Source: Lactobacillus melliventris
Lineage (GTDB): Bacteria; Bacillota; Bacilli; Lactobacillales; Lactobacillaceae
Length of the DNA stretch: 64,000 nucleotides
Assembly: GCF_013346935.1 (NCBI RefSeq)
Contig: NZ_JAAEEB010000007.1
Location: 43,249 to 107,248 of the forward strand
Direction: 5' to 3'
The notes under the pieces: model-generated
The model's input: the letters and a program-made list of their open reading frames with translations, nothing else
The model's database searches: none
Told to the model about the DNA's origin: nothing
Shown: one piece after another, positions 33,133-45,165 of the stretch
How the letters are laid out: each line of letters starts with the position of its first letter
Position numbering within the stretch: position 1 is the first letter of the stretch
Position numbers and translations under genes: made by a program

Positions 33133-34572
33133 TTAATCCTCCATTCCAGTTGGTGTTTTTTCATAAAACTTATTAGTTCTTTCGATAAAGTCAGCAACTT
33201 GGAAAATGCTGCCTTCATCAAAGCGTTTGGCCATAATCTGCAGTCCTACAGGCATTCCGTCAACTAAACCAGCAGGAACGCTGGCAGCAGGAATTCCGGC
33301 TAAGTTGGCTGAAATTGTCAAGATATCGTTGTTGTACATTTTAATTGGGTCGGAAATTTCACTACCGATGCCAAAAGCAGGAGTTGTCGTAGTCGGGCCC
33401 ACAATCACGTCATTCTCAGCAAAAATCTGATCGAATTCGTCACAAATTAACGTTCTGACTTTAGATGCTTGTCTAAAGAAACGATCATAAGAGCCAGCCG
33501 AAAGTGCAAAGGAACCTAGCATAATCCGGCGCTTAACTTCTTCGCCAAAGCCTTCTGAACGCGACTTAACGTAAACATCTAATAGGTTCTTAGTATCTTG
33601 AGCACGGTAGCCGTAGCGAATACCATCAAATCTTTGCAAGTTTGATGAAGCCTCACTTGAAGCAATAATGTAATAGTCGGGAACTACATACTTGGTTAAA
33701 GGTAAAGATACCTCAGTAATGATTGCTCCCGCATTTTCCAAAGCATCAATTTGTTCTTGAATTGCCTTGCGCATATCGCCATCAACAGCAGCCATGTATT
33801 CTTTAACTACCGCTACATGCATACCCTTAACATCTTGACCAATGTACTTGGTAAAATCAGGCACTGCTCTAGTCGAAAGAGTAGAGTCGTGCTCGTCACT
33901 ACCCGCAATAACATTTAAAACTTGAGCCGAAGTTTTTGCCCGCTTACTCATCACGCCGATTTCATCTAATGAAGAAGCAAAAGCAATTAAGCCCCAGCGA
34001 GAAACGCGGCCGTATGTTGGCTTGATACCAAAAATGCCGGTAAACGCGGCAGGCTGCCTGATCGAACCACCAGTGTCTGAACCCAAAGCAGCAACGACTT
34101 GGCCCGAGGCAACAGCAACAGCTGAACCACCAGATGAACCGCCCGGTACTTTATCCAAATTCCATGGATTGTGGGTAATGCCAAAGTATGAATGTTCAGT
34201 AGAAGAACCCATCGCAAATTCATCCATGTTGGTTTTACCCACAAAAGTCACTTGCGCCTTTTTTAATCTTTCAATGACAGTCGCATCATATACCGGAATG
34301 TAATTATCTAGAATGTGACTAGCTGCCGTTGTTTTAACACCATCAGTAATAATGTTGTCTTTAATGGCAATGGGAATGCCAGCAAGTTTATTATGAGCAA
34401 AGTCTAAATCATTTTGTGGCTTTGCATTTTCTTGAACAGTAATCCAGGCGTTCAACTTGTCATCTGTCTTTTTAATATTATCAATTGTATCTTGCGCTAA
34501 TTTGTCGGCTGACAAAGTCTTGTGGGCAAGTTTTTCATTTAAAGAGTCAATATCTTCATTTAAGTAATTCAT
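33133..34572 (-). CDS. gatA: Glutamyl/aspartyl-tRNA amidotransferase subunit A
   Basis: This 479-residue amidase-signature enzyme releases ammonia from glutamine and passes it to GatB. The catalytic triad Lys71 (AIKDNI), the cis-Ser in [13 protein letters not shown] and the nucleophile Ser in [10 protein letters not shown] are all present. Its ATG overlaps the stop codon of gatC by one base, so translation is coupled. It sits in the conserved gatCAB order downstream of camS. Confidence 0.97.
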   Translation of the reverse strand: MNYLNEDIDSLNEKLAHKTLSADKLAQDTIDNIKKTDDKLNAWITVQENAKPQNDLDFAHNKLAGIPIAIKDNIITDGVKTTAASHILDNYIPVYDATVIERLKKAQVTFVGKTNMDEFAMGSSTEHSYFGITHNPWNLDKVPGGSSGGSAVAVASGQVVAALGSDTGGSIRQPAAFTGIFGIKPTYGRVSRWGLIAFASSLDEIGVMSKRAKTSAQVLNVIAGSDEHDSTLSTRAVPDFTKYIGQDVKGMHVAVVKEYMAAVDGDMRKAIQEQIDALENAGAIITEVSLPLTKYVVPDYYIIASSEASSNLQRFDGIRYGYRAQDTKNLLDVYVKSRSEGFGEEVKRRIMLGSFALSAGSYDRFFRQASKVRTLICDEFDQIFAENDVIVGPTTTTPAFGIGSEISDPIKMYNNDILTISANLAGIPAASVPAGLVDGMPVGLQIMAKRFDEGSIFQVADFIERTNKFYEKTPTGMED

Positions 34573-34874
34573 TACTCGTCCTCATCCTTATTAATAATTA
34601 CCGGAACCTTAATGAAGCCATTGGCCTGTTCAGGAACATTTTTCATTAATTCAGCTCGATCTTGCCAGTGTTCAGGCTTGTCTTCTCTGAAAACCGTATC
34701 GCGATCAACAACCTGAACGGTTTCTTTCACACCAGCAGTATTAACTTCTGATAATTGATCAGCCATATTAATAATTGAACTCATTTGTTCAGTTACCTTG
34801 CTGATATCTTTTTCATCAATCTCAAGCCGCGACAAAGTCGCAACGTGTTTAATTGTATCTTCTGTAATTTCCAC
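34572..34874 (-). CDS. gatC: Glutamyl/aspartyl-tRNA amidotransferase subunit C
   Basis: This 100-residue chaperone-like belt subunit wraps GatA and Gat[19 protein letters not shown] and [16 protein letters not shown] are the conserved N-terminal helices, and the tail [19 protein letters not shown] is standard. It starts the gatCAB set 14 bp downstream of camS and is preceded by AGGAGG. Confidence 0.95.
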   Translation of the reverse strand: MEITEDTIKHVATLSRLEIDEKDISKVTEQMSSIINMADQLSEVNTAGVKETVQVVDRDTVFREDKPEHWQDRAELMKNVPEQANGFIKVPVIINKDEDE

Positions 34875-34888
34875 GCAAATATACCTCC

Positions 34889-36028
34889 TTATTCGCCACC
34901 ATAAATATGGACTTGATAACTACTATCCCCTGTTTCTTTAGCAACTAAAGCCTGGATATCATTAACTGAACCAATCTTAATTTCGATGGGCACGTTATTA
35001 GCCAAATACTTCTTTGCGGTTGATAAAACCAGCCTGGTAAAACTTTGAATCTGCTCATACCCATAAAACTGGGTAGTAATTGTAATATTTTCTTGAGCTA
35101 ACTTACCATTTTCATAGCGTAAAGTTGCTGTTACACCACTGATATTAGGGAAATAATTTTGAATAGATTCTTTAAAACTATTGAAACTGGAAGCATCACT
35201 GCTATTAATTGCTTTTTTACCACCAACCGTTGGTAAAACTTCCGCTTGAGTATTAATAGTTTTCCATTTAGTTATTTTACTACTATTAGCGGCCGCTGTC
35301 CCGCTCAAAAAGTAAGTTCCAGCCACTAAAGAGTCCTTACTTTCTTTGGCAAAAAGACCAACCGTAATTGGAATGTTCTTTAAAGCTTTCTTTTTCCGCA
35401 AACGAGCCACTACTTTTTGGGCCACTTCTTGTCCGTACTGCTTTTGCTGAGCACGTGAAATTTGTGCCTGGTATTCAGGACCATCTTTTTTCTTTTGATA
35501 ATAGTCAATTGAATTAAGAGCAAGCCCAATACTAATACCACCTATGTGGTAATTTGAACCGGAACCCGTCAAAAAATCTTGTTCAATTATTTCTTCTAAA
35601 TAAATTGGCTGGTAATTTTTCTTAGTCCCTATTTTGGGATTAAGGCCAGTGGGATTTGACTTTGACTTTCGTCCCAACCATTGATTGGCTACAGTGGCAG
35701 AAATGTACTGGCCTTCCTGAAAGACATATGAATTTGTTGAATAAACACCTTTAGAAATCTGGACCAAGCCTCGTTCTAATTCTCTGGTGTCAACAGAATT
35801 ATCATTATCAGTCGCTGTCAGGCCAGATATTGGGCTTGTTACATAATGCCCGTTTTTTAGCAAAACAGTATACCCATTATTACCAGTATCAGTAGTTTGA
35901 TATGTTTTAGGGCTTGAATTCGATGATGTTTTAGCGTTATTCGCCAAGTTGGAATTTTTCAAGTTGCCGCAAGCCGTCAAACTCAATGATATTCCCAAAA
36001 GCGTTAATATTTGCAAGTATTTTTTCAC
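34889..36028 (-). CDS. camS: CamS-family lipoprotein (sex pheromone precursor)
   Basis: This is a 379-residue lipoprotein. I choose GTG 36028, because AAAGGAAC precedes it by 7 nt and it gives a clean signal peptide, [19 protein letters not shown], with lipid-modified Cys20. An in-frame ATG at 36058 would start inside ligA. The mature part matches the CamS family, whose signal peptides yield conjugation pheromones in enterococci and staphylococci; the function of the mature protein is unclear. It lies between ligA and gatC, as in most lactobacilli. Confidence 0.9.
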   Translation of the reverse strand: MKKYLQILTLLGISLSLTACGNLKNSNLANNAKTSSNSSPKTYQTTDTGNNGYTVLLKNGHYVTSPISGLTATDNDNSVDTRELERGLVQISKGVYSTNSYVFQEGQYISATVANQWLGRKSKSNPTGLNPKIGTKKNYQPIYLEEIIEQDFLTGSGSNYHIGGISIGLALNSIDYYQKKKDGPEYQAQISRAQQKQYGQEVAQKVVARLRKKKALKNIPITVGLFAKESKDSLVAGTYFLSGTAAANSSKITKWKTINTQAEVLPTVGGKKAINSSDASSFNSFKESIQNYFPNISGVTATLRYENGKLAQENITITTQFYGYEQIQSFTRLVLSTAKKYLANNVPIEIKIGSVNDIQALVAKETGDSSYQVHIYGGE

Positions 36029-36041
36029 TTTAAAAGTTCCT

Positions 36042-38069
<2,028 letters not shown>

Positions 38070-38098
38070 TTAAAACTATTTTTTTATTTCTGCTTTTA

Positions 38099-40342
38099 TT
38101 ATACCTTTTTAATTGGTGCAAATGCTGCTAGAAGCCGCTTGATTCCTTTACCACTAAAAGCAATATCAAGCTCCATATCTTCGCCCTTGCCGTTAACTTT
38201 AGTTACAACGCCTCTGCCCCAGGACTTATGCTCTACCTGGTCTCCGACATTCCAGCCTTTTTTCTCCGCTCCTACTGCACCAGCAGGTTTAACTTTGGGA
38301 GTATAAACCTGTGCACGTGCCCGTTCATCACTATTAGCAAAAGGTGCGGTTTCAGCTTGCAAGTTGACACTAGTCAAAGTAATTGGAACGGAATTTTCAA
38401 TATTCAGGTCGTCTTGATCAATTTCTGCCAAAAATCTGGAAGGAGGATTATTTTGCATTCTGCCATACATCATGCGTGAGTAAGCATTGGTTAAAAACAG
38501 TTCGCGCTTAGCTCGGGTAATACCCACATAAGCCAATCTGCGCTCTTCTTCCAGCTGATCATCTTCCATCAAAGCGCGGGACAAAGGAAAAAGTCCATCT
38601 TCCATTCCCACTAAAAAGACTACTGGAAATTCCAGTCCCTTCGCGGCGTGTAATGTCATTAACGCAACTTGATCATCATTATTGGCCAAATCATCTTGGT
38701 CACTTAAAAGAGAAACCTCGGCCAAAAATTCACTCAAAGCATTTTCAGCGTCATCATTTTCTTCATATTCATCATCAAAGCGCTTAGTAACAGACAAAAA
38801 TTCATCCAGGTTTTCTAATCTAGTTTCTGCTTCAATTGTATGTTCAGCTTTCAAGGCAGCAGTATAGCCAAAGTCCTGCAGTATTTTTTCAGTCAGACCA
38901 GTAACTGTATGATCTTTAGCAAAATTAATCGCATCGCGTAGTTTAGCGCCAAAATCACTTAGTCTAACGGCTGCCCGAGCAGTAACGCCTGACATACTAA
39001 TGTGATCAAAGGCTCCTAAAATTGATAAATTGTTATCATGGGCAAAGTCCATAAAACGCCGCACACTTACTGGTCCAATACCGCGCTTAGGGGTATTAAT
39101 AATCCGGTTGAAACTCATGGAATCGCTGGGATTAGCAACTAACTTTAAATAAGCCATAATATCCATGATTTCTTTTCTATCATAGAACTTATGACCACCA
39201 ACAATTTGGTAAGGAACATTTGACTTAACAAAGGACTCCTCAACTGTTCTGGATTGCGCATTAGTACGGTATAATACCGCAAAATCGTGGTAAGAGCGCT
39301 TTTTCTCTTTTACCTCTTCTTGTATTTTAGCAATAATAAAGTGCGCTTCATCGTCGCCACTTTGGGCGCGATAATAAGTTACTTTTGCACCTTCACCTTG
39401 GTCTGTCCACAGCTTTTTGGCTTTGCGGTTACGATTATTCTTAATTACGGCATTAGCGGCTGCTAAAATATGACCAGTTGAACGGTAATTTTGCTCCAGT
39501 TTGACAGTTTGAACGCCATCATCATGATAGTCCTGCTCAAAATTCATAATGTTTTCCATGTTAGCACCGCGCCAGCCATAGATTGACTGATCCGCATCAC
39601 CGACAACACAGATATTTTTATATTGTGCAGCTAAAGCATGACACAGTTCGTATTGTGCCTGGTTGGTATCCTGGTATTCATCTACCAATAAATAACGAAA
39701 TTTATTTTGATAATAATGTAAAACTGTCGGAGCCTTTTTGAATAAAACCAGAGTTTGCATAATCAAATCATCAAAGTCCATAATTTGATCATTCTTTAGG
39801 CGTTTTTGATACTCCTGATACACTTGAGCTGTTATTTTTTCAAAAGGTGAGGCAGCGCTGGCTGAAAATGCAGCTGGAGTAAGTAAATCATTTTTGCCAT
39901 TGGAAATGGCAGACAAAATCCTCCGTGGTTCATACATTTTGGGATTAATATTTTGCTCTTTTTGAATATGTTTAATTAAAGTGAGCTGTTCAGCTGAATC
40001 AGCAATCGAAAAATTACTGCTATAACCAATTTTTTCGGCATCCCGTCTTAATATACGGACACAAATAGCATGAAAAGTCGACATCCAGATACCGTCAGCC
40101 TGCTGGCCCAATAACTTATATTCGCGCTCTTTCATTTCAGTAGCGGCTTTATTGGTAAAAGTAATAGCCAAAATATTCCAAGGCGCGATCCCTTTTTCAG
40201 CAACTAGATAAGCAATTCGCCGCGTTAGCACGGACGTTTTCCCAGAACCAGCTCCAGCAACGACTAATAAAGGCCCTTCTGTAATCTGTACTGCTTTTTT
40301 TTGCTGTGGATTTAAACCCTTTAAAATTGATTCTACGCTCAT
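38099..40342 (-). CDS. pcrA: ATP-dependent DNA helicase PcrA (UvrD family)
   Basis: This 747-residue SF1A helicase has the Q motif LNPQQKKAV, Walker A VVAGAGSGKTSVL, VDEYQDTNQ, QNYRST and the C-terminal motif VALMTLHAAKGLEF, followed by VGITRAKR. The last about 60 residues hold the WNVGDQVEHKSWGRG segment that binds RNA polymerase in PcrA. It works in repair and rolling-circle replication. ATG 40342 is chosen over a GTG 15 bp upstream because GAGAGG lies correctly before it. It heads the pcrA-ligA-camS-gatCAB run. Confidence 0.96.
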   Translation of the reverse strand: MSVESILKGLNPQQKKAVQITEGPLLVVAGAGSGKTSVLTRRIAYLVAEKGIAPWNILAITFTNKAATEMKEREYKLLGQQADGIWMSTFHAICVRILRRDAEKIGYSSNFSIADSAEQLTLIKHIQKEQNINPKMYEPRRILSAISNGKNDLLTPAAFSASAASPFEKITAQVYQEYQKRLKNDQIMDFDDLIMQTLVLFKKAPTVLHYYQNKFRYLLVDEYQDTNQAQYELCHALAAQYKNICVVGDADQSIYGWRGANMENIMNFEQDYHDDGVQTVKLEQNYRSTGHILAAANAVIKNNRNRKAKKLWTDQGEGAKVTYYRAQSGDDEAHFIIAKIQEEVKEKKRSYHDFAVLYRTNAQSRTVEESFVKSNVPYQIVGGHKFYDRKEIMDIMAYLKLVANPSDSMSFNRIINTPKRGIGPVSVRRFMDFAHDNNLSILGAFDHISMSGVTARAAVRLSDFGAKLRDAINFAKDHTVTGLTEKILQDFGYTAALKAEHTIEAETRLENLDEFLSVTKRFDDEYEENDDAENALSEFLAEVSLLSDQDDLANNDDQVALMTLHAAKGLEFPVVFLVGMEDGLFPLSRALMEDDQLEEERRLAYVGITRAKRELFLTNAYSRMMYGRMQNNPPSRFLAEIDQDDLNIENSVPITLTSVNLQAETAPFANSDERARAQVYTPKVKPAGAVGAEKKGWNVGDQVEHKSWGRGVVTKVNGKGEDMELDIAFSGKGIKRLLAAFAPIKKV

Positions 40343-40420
40343 TCTGAATCCTCTCACCCCAAATTTTATAACTCTTCTATTGTACCAAAAATCGTAGCCT
40401 TATTTGTTACCCTGTGCATT

Positions 40421-41068
40421 CTATTTATCAAAACGGTCAAGATTGTATTCTTCAATTAATTTAATCAGTTTGTCCGCATAATCAGGGTCGGTGGCATAGC
40501 CATCTTTAACTAACGCACGAGCCTGAGCCTCATAATTTTTGGCTGCCAGAACGTGCCGGTACTGCTTAGCATCCCAAGTTGTTCCCTTTTGGAACAGCCG
40601 CGCATGAGCCCTGATTGAAGCTTCATAAGAGTCATAAATTTGAAAGCGAGCTTTGATTTCAATCCACTTACCTTTTTCAAATTCTTTGGTTTTTAAGACA
40701 GCAGAGGTATTAGGGTTATTCCCCTTGACGCCAAAGAGGTTATTGTATTTTTGCGAAAGATCGCTTTTACCATAATCACTTTCGAGGCAGGCTTGAGCAA
40801 TTGTAATACTGGGTAAAAGATCAAAAGATTTATCTACTTCTTTAGCTATCGGTCCAATTTCGCGGATAAAAGCCTTATGCTGTCTGATAATCTTTTGCCT
40901 TGCCTCTTCACGCGCAAGTTGCTCTTGTCTAATCTGTTCAGACTGAATTGCCTGCCTCCGATAATAACGAAAAGCCACAAAAGCAATTATTAACAAAAAT
41001 AAAATAATAAAAGTTCGCATAATGATTGCTGTATTAGATAACTTCTTGCTTCTTCGTTTTCTCGCCAT
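40421..41068 (-). CDS. GH73 N-acetylglucosaminidase, membrane-anchored
   Basis: This 215-residue protein has a basic N terminus, one membrane helix (about 15-34), a basic linker, and a GH73 (glucosaminidase/FlgJ-like) domain. The catalytic glutamate is Glu96 in AQACLESDYGKSDLSQKYNNLFG, here split over about 91-113. The later segment YRHVLAAKNYEAQARALVKDGYATDPDYADKL, again in parts, is the family C-terminal block. It would cut the glycan strands of peptidoglycan at the cell surface. It lacks LysM or SLAP repeats. The position beside pcrA has no obvious functional meaning. Confidence 0.9.
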   Translation of the reverse strand: MARKRRSKKLSNTAIIMRTFIILFLLIIAFVAFRYYRRQAIQSEQIRQEQLAREEARQKIIRQHKAFIREIGPIAKEVDKSFDLLPSITIAQACLESDYGKSDLSQKYNNLFGVKGNNPNTSAVLKTKEFEKGKWIEIKARFQIYDSYEASIRAHARLFQKGTTWDAKQYRHVLAAKNYEAQARALVKDGYATDPDYADKLIKLIEEYNLDRFDK

Positions 41069-41198
41069 TTGTTTTCCCTTGCTTTAAAAAATCTCTTCTT
41101 AAGTATAACCTCTCTTAATTATAAAACTATGCAACATAATTAATTTTTAAAATAAAGTTAGTCGGTTGCAAAATAAATCTGCTTAAAAAAATTAAGCA

Positions 41199-41226
41199 CA
41201 AAAAAATGGAGCCAAAGCTCCATTAA
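41199..41226 (-). terminator. Terminator downstream of tRNA-Leu
   Basis: ATGGAGC pairs with GCTCCAT around CAAA, with a T-run on the minus strand, 7 bp past the tRNA 3' end. Confidence 0.8.
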
Positions 41227-41232
41227 AGCAAA

Positions 41233-41318
41233 TGCGGGCAAGAAGACTCGAACTTCCACGATCTAAAAGCGATCACAAGATCCTTAGTCTTGCGCGTCTG
41301 CCATTCCGCCATGCCCGC
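41233..41318 (-). tRNA. tRNA-Leu (anticodon AAG)
   Basis: This is an 86-nt class II tRNA. The acceptor GCGGGCA pairs with TGCCCGC, the anticodon stem CAAGA/TCTTG has loop CTAAGGA, a long variable arm has GATC arms, and the T stem GGAAG/CTTCT has loop TTCGAGT. The discriminator is A and CCA is not encoded. The anticodon AAG reads CUU. A34 is uncommon in bacterial tRNAs other than Arg(ACG). Confidence 0.92.
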
Positions 41319-41391
41319 AACACATTCAATACTATAACCCAAAATTGAATTTAGCACAAGAGTTTTCTTAATCATTTTTATGTAAAAGCGG

Positions 41392-43143
41392 TTAATTTAC
41401 CATCTGCTCGGTGACATACTTGGCGTATAAACTATGCTTTTGCATCAATTCGTGGTGGGTTCCATGGCCTGTAACCTTACCGTGTTCTATAAAATATATT
41501 TGATCGGCATTAACAATCGTAGCCAGTCGGTGTGCAATTACCAAAGTAGTTCTGTTAACCATCAGTTTATCAAGAGCTTGTTGCACTTTTCCCTCTGATT
41601 CTGAATCGAGACTTGCCGTAGCTTCATCCAGCATTAAAATCTTGGGATCACGTAAAAAGGCCCGGGCAATAGCTAAGCGTTGCTTTTGACCACCAGAGAG
41701 CTTAATTCCGCGCTCACCTATTTCAGTCTCCATCTGATCAGGAAATTCACGGACAAATTGGTCCGCATAAGCCAAAGAAAGTCCATGCCAAAGATCTTCA
41801 TCGGTCATCTTTTTAGTTAAACCATAAACCAGGTTTTCCCGAATTGTTCCAGAAAAAATAGCACTATTTTGAGAAACATAGCCTATTTGGCAGCGCCAAT
41901 TTGCCAGGTCAATATCTTGAATATCCTGCTCTCCAATAGTTATTTTGCCACTATCCGGTTGGTAAAACCGCTCTAGTAATGCAAAAATAGTTGACTTCCC
42001 GCCACCGCTGGGACCAGCAAAAGCAATCACAGAATTGGGTCGTGAAACAAATGAAATTGACTGTAAAACTGGTTCATTTTTCACATAGCTGAAATTCAGA
42101 TTTTGTGCAGTTAAAGTTTTATTAGTTAAATCGCAGGTCTGTTGACCCAAGTTCTTTTCGGGCTCCATTCGTAAAATTTCTTGGATACGTTCAGTTGAGC
42201 CTAAGGCTTTTTGAATCTGGGAGAAAAAGGTGGCAAAATTGGCAACAGGGCCAATAACATTAAATAAGTACAGTAAAAAGGCCACTAATGAACCACTTGT
42301 TAAAGAACCTTGACCAACGCGAATAATGCCAAAAGCCAAAATGCCGGCAAAAGCAGCCATCATCAAGGTCATAATGATTGGCTGTAAAACAGCTTCGACG
42401 CGTGCGTCTAAAACTCCAATAGTGAAAATTTTATTGATTCGGTGATTACCAGCTTCCTGCTCATGTTTTTCGCCGTTACTGGATTTAATTAAGCGGACCT
42501 CAGATAGTTTTTCACTGACCTCACCATTAAATTTGGCTGTTTCCGCTTGTAGCTTCCGACCTAGTCTCACCATTATGCGACCAACCGGTAATAAAATTAC
42601 TACCACAATAGGAACTACGACAAACATTAAGGTGGCCATTTCCCAATCCATCACAAATAAAATGATTAATGAGAAAAATAATTGGATTGCGCCGGTAATA
42701 AAATTAGGAAACTGCGAAGCCAGTAAATCTTTTATTATTCCAGTATCATTGACTAGTCGCGAGCTGCTTTCACCCACTTTATTAGCATCAAAATAAGTAA
42801 CAGGTAATTTTAACAGGTGAGCCCATAACCGTTCACGCAGGGTCTTGACTACGCTTTCACCAAAATAGCGCAGTACGTATCCGCCCAAAGTTCCTAAAAC
42901 TAGCTGCAACACAAAAACCACGATGATAATAACTAAACTTGAATAATTAAAGTTATCCCATTTACTAGTGTCCACCAGCTGCCTGGTTAATAAAGGTAAT
43001 GCTAAATTGGCCGCACTTGTGATAAGACTAAGTAATAAGCCAATTATGAACAAAGACTTTTTCACATTTAAACTTTTTAGCAGGTCTAAAAAGTCACTAA
43101 TTTTAACATTTTGCTTTCCATCTTTACGTGACTTAAATGCCAT
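41392..43143 (-). CDS. ABC multidrug exporter half-transporter (LmrA/BmrA-like)
   Basis: This 583-residue protein has six membrane helices (ABC type IV exporter fold, about 30-310) fused to a nucleotide-binding domain with GPSGGGKST, QNSAIFSGTIREN, the signature LSGGQKQRLAIARA, LDEATASLD and the switch His in AHRLAT. It would form a homodimer exporting hydrophobic drugs or lipids. It lies 77 bp downstream of a MarR-family gene on the same strand, so it is probably the repressor's target. No partner half-transporter is adjacent. Confidence 0.92.
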   Translation of the reverse strand: MAFKSRKDGKQNVKISDFLDLLKSLNVKKSLFIIGLLLSLITSAANLALPLLTRQLVDTSKWDNFNYSSLVIIIVVFVLQLVLGTLGGYVLRYFGESVVKTLRERLWAHLLKLPVTYFDANKVGESSSRLVNDTGIIKDLLASQFPNFITGAIQLFFSLIILFVMDWEMATLMFVVVPIVVVILLPVGRIMVRLGRKLQAETAKFNGEVSEKLSEVRLIKSSNGEKHEQEAGNHRINKIFTIGVLDARVEAVLQPIIMTLMMAAFAGILAFGIIRVGQGSLTSGSLVAFLLYLFNVIGPVANFATFFSQIQKALGSTERIQEILRMEPEKNLGQQTCDLTNKTLTAQNLNFSYVKNEPVLQSISFVSRPNSVIAFAGPSGGGKSTIFALLERFYQPDSGKITIGEQDIQDIDLANWRCQIGYVSQNSAIFSGTIRENLVYGLTKKMTDEDLWHGLSLAYADQFVREFPDQMETEIGERGIKLSGGQKQRLAIARAFLRDPKILMLDEATASLDSESEGKVQQALDKLMVNRTTLVIAHRLATIVNADQIYFIEHGKVTGHGTHHELMQKHSLYAKYVTEQMVN

Positions 43144-43220
43144 AAAAGATACCGGCTTTCCTTATTTAGACTAAATAAAAAAGTTTTTCAATAATTGAAA
43201 AACTTTAATCATGTTGCTAA

Positions 43221-43901
43221 TTATAAATCTTCATCTTCATTATGCCAAAATTTTCGCCAAAAGTCGCGGTCATAACCGTGCATCTTATCATAATTGCAAT
43301 AATTTCTGTTAAAATCAGCGCGAGGGCAGTCATGATGGTAGTGATGCCGTTCATGCATATGATGACACATAGCGCGCATATCAGATCTTGAAAAGTTATG
43401 CTCAGCGGCATATTCACGCCATTTTTTAATTCTTTCCATTCGATAGGTCGGATCAACAAAAGAACTGGCTTTATCCTTAAAATCATCATCCCAGCCCGCA
43501 GCAATTTTTTGCAGATACTGCCCAAATTGCTCTTGCTCTTCCGCAGTCAAACCAGCAAAAAACGGTGCAGTATCTTGCTTGGCTTTTTGTTCGGCTAACT
43601 TTGCGGCCTTTTCTTTTCCGCTCTCTGTTAGATAAACTCGTTTAACCCGTTTATCCTGCTCATCAACTTCACGTCGAATATCGCCTTTTAACTCCATTTT
43701 TTTCAATAATTCTGCTAAAGAGCCCGGCTTCAGAGCTAAAATCTCAGCCAGATAATTTTGAGTTAAGCCGTCTTCCAACTTTAAGATTGCTAAAACTCGT
43801 TTTTGACCAGATATCGGCTCTTTATTCTGAAACAGGTAGTAGCGACTGGCACGCATAATAAAATGAAGTTGTTTCATTAATTGATCACTTGTTTGACTCA
43901 T
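43221..43901 (-). CDS. MarR-family regulator with histidine/cysteine-rich C-terminal tail
   Basis: This 226-residue protein has a normal MarR winged helix in the first about 145 residues (GLTQNYLAEILALKPGSLAEL, then LKGDIRREVDEQDKRVKRVYLT), followed by an unusual extension of about 75 residues. In this tail Cys179-His-His, His183, His186-His187, His189-His190 and Cys192 form a dense potential metal-binding cluster, with further Cys202, His208 and His220. MarR proteins usually end near residue 150. The tail could sense or store a metal; that is inference. Two TTAGGTACCTAA-type palindromes in its promoter suggest autoregulation together with the ABC exporter. Confidence 0.88.
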   Translation of the reverse strand: MSQTSDQLMKQLHFIMRASRYYLFQNKEPISGQKRVLAILKLEDGLTQNYLAEILALKPGSLAELLKKMELKGDIRREVDEQDKRVKRVYLTESGKEKAAKLAEQKAKQDTAPFFAGLTAEEQEQFGQYLQKIAAGWDDDFKDKASSFVDPTYRMERIKKWREYAAEHNFSRSDMRAMCHHMHERHHYHHDCPRADFNRNYCNYDKMHGYDRDFWRKFWHNEDEDL

Positions 43902-43924
43902 AGTTAAACTCCTTTAATAAAAAG

Positions 43925-43971
43925 TTAGGTACCTAATATATTTTATAAATTAATTATAGTTTGGTACCTAA
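43925..43971. promoter_or_regulatory. Paired MarR operator candidates
   Basis: TTAGGTACCTAA (43925-43936, perfect palindrome) and TTGGTACCTAA (43961-43971) are spaced 36 bp start to start and lie in the promoter of the MarR gene. Confidence 0.65.
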
Positions 43972-44006
43972 CATTTTGTCAAACAAAAATGTTTAAATTT
44001 TTTTAT

Positions 44007-44483
44007 TCATCCGTAGTCAACCAGTTTTAATTTACCTTTACAATGACCACACGCATATCGTCGTAAATTTAACCGGCGAACTCGCCAATAGTTTTGTCCG
44101 CAAACTGTGCAAATGTATAAGTATTTTGCTCTTCTTTTGCGCCTGAGACCAATATCTGGTGCATATCTTGAACCACCAACTTTATTAAGTAAAACTTTAA
44201 AGTCATGGTCTTGATGACGATATCCTCTGTGATTTAAATGTAGGTGGTAATGCGTCAATTCGTGCTTAATTATGCCAATCAATTCTTGATAATATTGCGG
44301 CACTAAAAAATGCGCATTAATTTCAATGTGGTGATCATCTAAGTGATACCGACCACCAGTTGTTGTCATGCGCTTATTAATTTTTACTTTGTGCTTAAAC
44401 TGTCTGCCAAAATATTTAAGAGAAACTTCTTGCACCAGGTTCTGTAATTCTTCTTCAGTCAGATTATCTGAAAACTTTGGCAT
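44007..44483 (-). CDS. SprT-like zinc metalloprotease-fold protein
   Basis: This 158-residue protein has the HExxH motif HELTHYHLH (His74, Glu75, His78) and a C-terminal four-cysteine zinc ribbon (CTVCGQNYW and CGHC). It matches the bacterial SprT family. Eukaryotic SPRTN degrades DNA-protein crosslinks; bacterial SprT function is not settled. Its start lies 20 bp inside the upstream glycosyltransferase gene, so the two are translationally linked, although their jobs look unrelated. Confidence 0.92.
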   Translation of the reverse strand: MPKFSDNLTEEELQNLVQEVSLKYFGRQFKHKVKINKRMTTTGGRYHLDDHHIEINAHFLVPQYYQELIGIIKHELTHYHLHLNHRGYRHQDHDFKVLLNKVGGSRYAPDIGLRRKRRAKYLYICTVCGQNYWRVRRLNLRRYACGHCKGKLKLVDYG

Positions 44484-45162
44484 ATAGTGCTGCCTCTTTT
44501 TTCGTTTTGATCCTGACTTTCAGAGCTGTCACTATTTTTCTTTTCAGTGGCTTAGCTCCTTCCATCCATGTTCCGGTAAAAACATGGATGGTCTTTGACT
44601 GCGCAGAAGGATTACAAAGTACGCCATCCGGATAAACGTGTATACCGGTCTGCAATTGCTGCTCCTTGTTATTAGGCTGAGCACCATATTTATTTTTTAA
44701 AATATCAGATACAGAAACAGTATTCACTCCTGCTAATTGGTCTTGTTTGTCAAACGTAAAATTACGGTCATCATAATAAGAAAGCATGTCTTTAATCAGT
44801 GGATGACCTTTTTCCGCTCCAAATACTGCTGTAAAAGGATTATCCTTATTTTCAAAGCCAACAAAAGCTTTATTATTTAACAAATCGTGTAAATTATCCA
44901 AAACTAAAACATCCGTATCCATATAGATACCGCCCATTTCATAGACTGCTTTAGCTCGAATGTAATCTGAAACAAAGGCCCATTTTTTAGCTTGATATGC
45001 TTGTTCTACATATTTATTTTCGTGAATATCAAAATTGTGTTCGTTCCATTCGATAATTTGATAATCCTGCAAGTGCTTTGACCAGGTCTTCATGCAACGC
45101 TGAATATTTTGTGGTTTAGGGTTACCCCCTACCCACACATAATGAATTATTTTGGGAATCAT
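44464..45162 (-). CDS. GT32-like glycosyltransferase (DXD sugar-binding)
   Basis: This 232-residue protein opens with MIPKIIHYVWVGGNPKPQ and has AFVSDYIRAKAVYEMGGIYMD, followed by the DXD motif Asp82-Thr-Asp84. These are the hallmarks of the OCH1/TcdA-TcdB-like GT32 family, which uses nucleotide sugars. It is a cytoplasmic enzyme, most likely for a surface polysaccharide. It is 3 bp after the flippase gene and in the same strand run with a TagB/TagF-like transferase. Sugar specificity cannot be read. Confidence 0.9.
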   Translation of the reverse strand: MIPKIIHYVWVGGNPKPQNIQRCMKTWSKHLQDYQIIEWNEHNFDIHENKYVEQAYQAKKWAFVSDYIRAKAVYEMGGIYMDTDVLVLDNLHDLLNNKAFVGFENKDNPFTAVFGAEKGHPLIKDMLSYYDDRNFTFDKQDQLAGVNTVSVSDILKNKYGAQPNNKEQQLQTGIHVYPDGVLCNPSAQSKTIHVFTGTWMEGAKPLKRKIVTALKVRIKTKKEAALYAKVFR

Positions 45163-45165
45163 TTA

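Noticed and set aside
34022..34303. Plus-strand open frame opposite gatA
   Set aside because: It is proline- and threonine-rich, which is the usual translation of the antisense of a coding gene.
43217..43525. Open frame overlapping the end of the MarR gene in another frame
   Set aside because: The MarR frame is clearly the coding one, and the alternative has no start signals.
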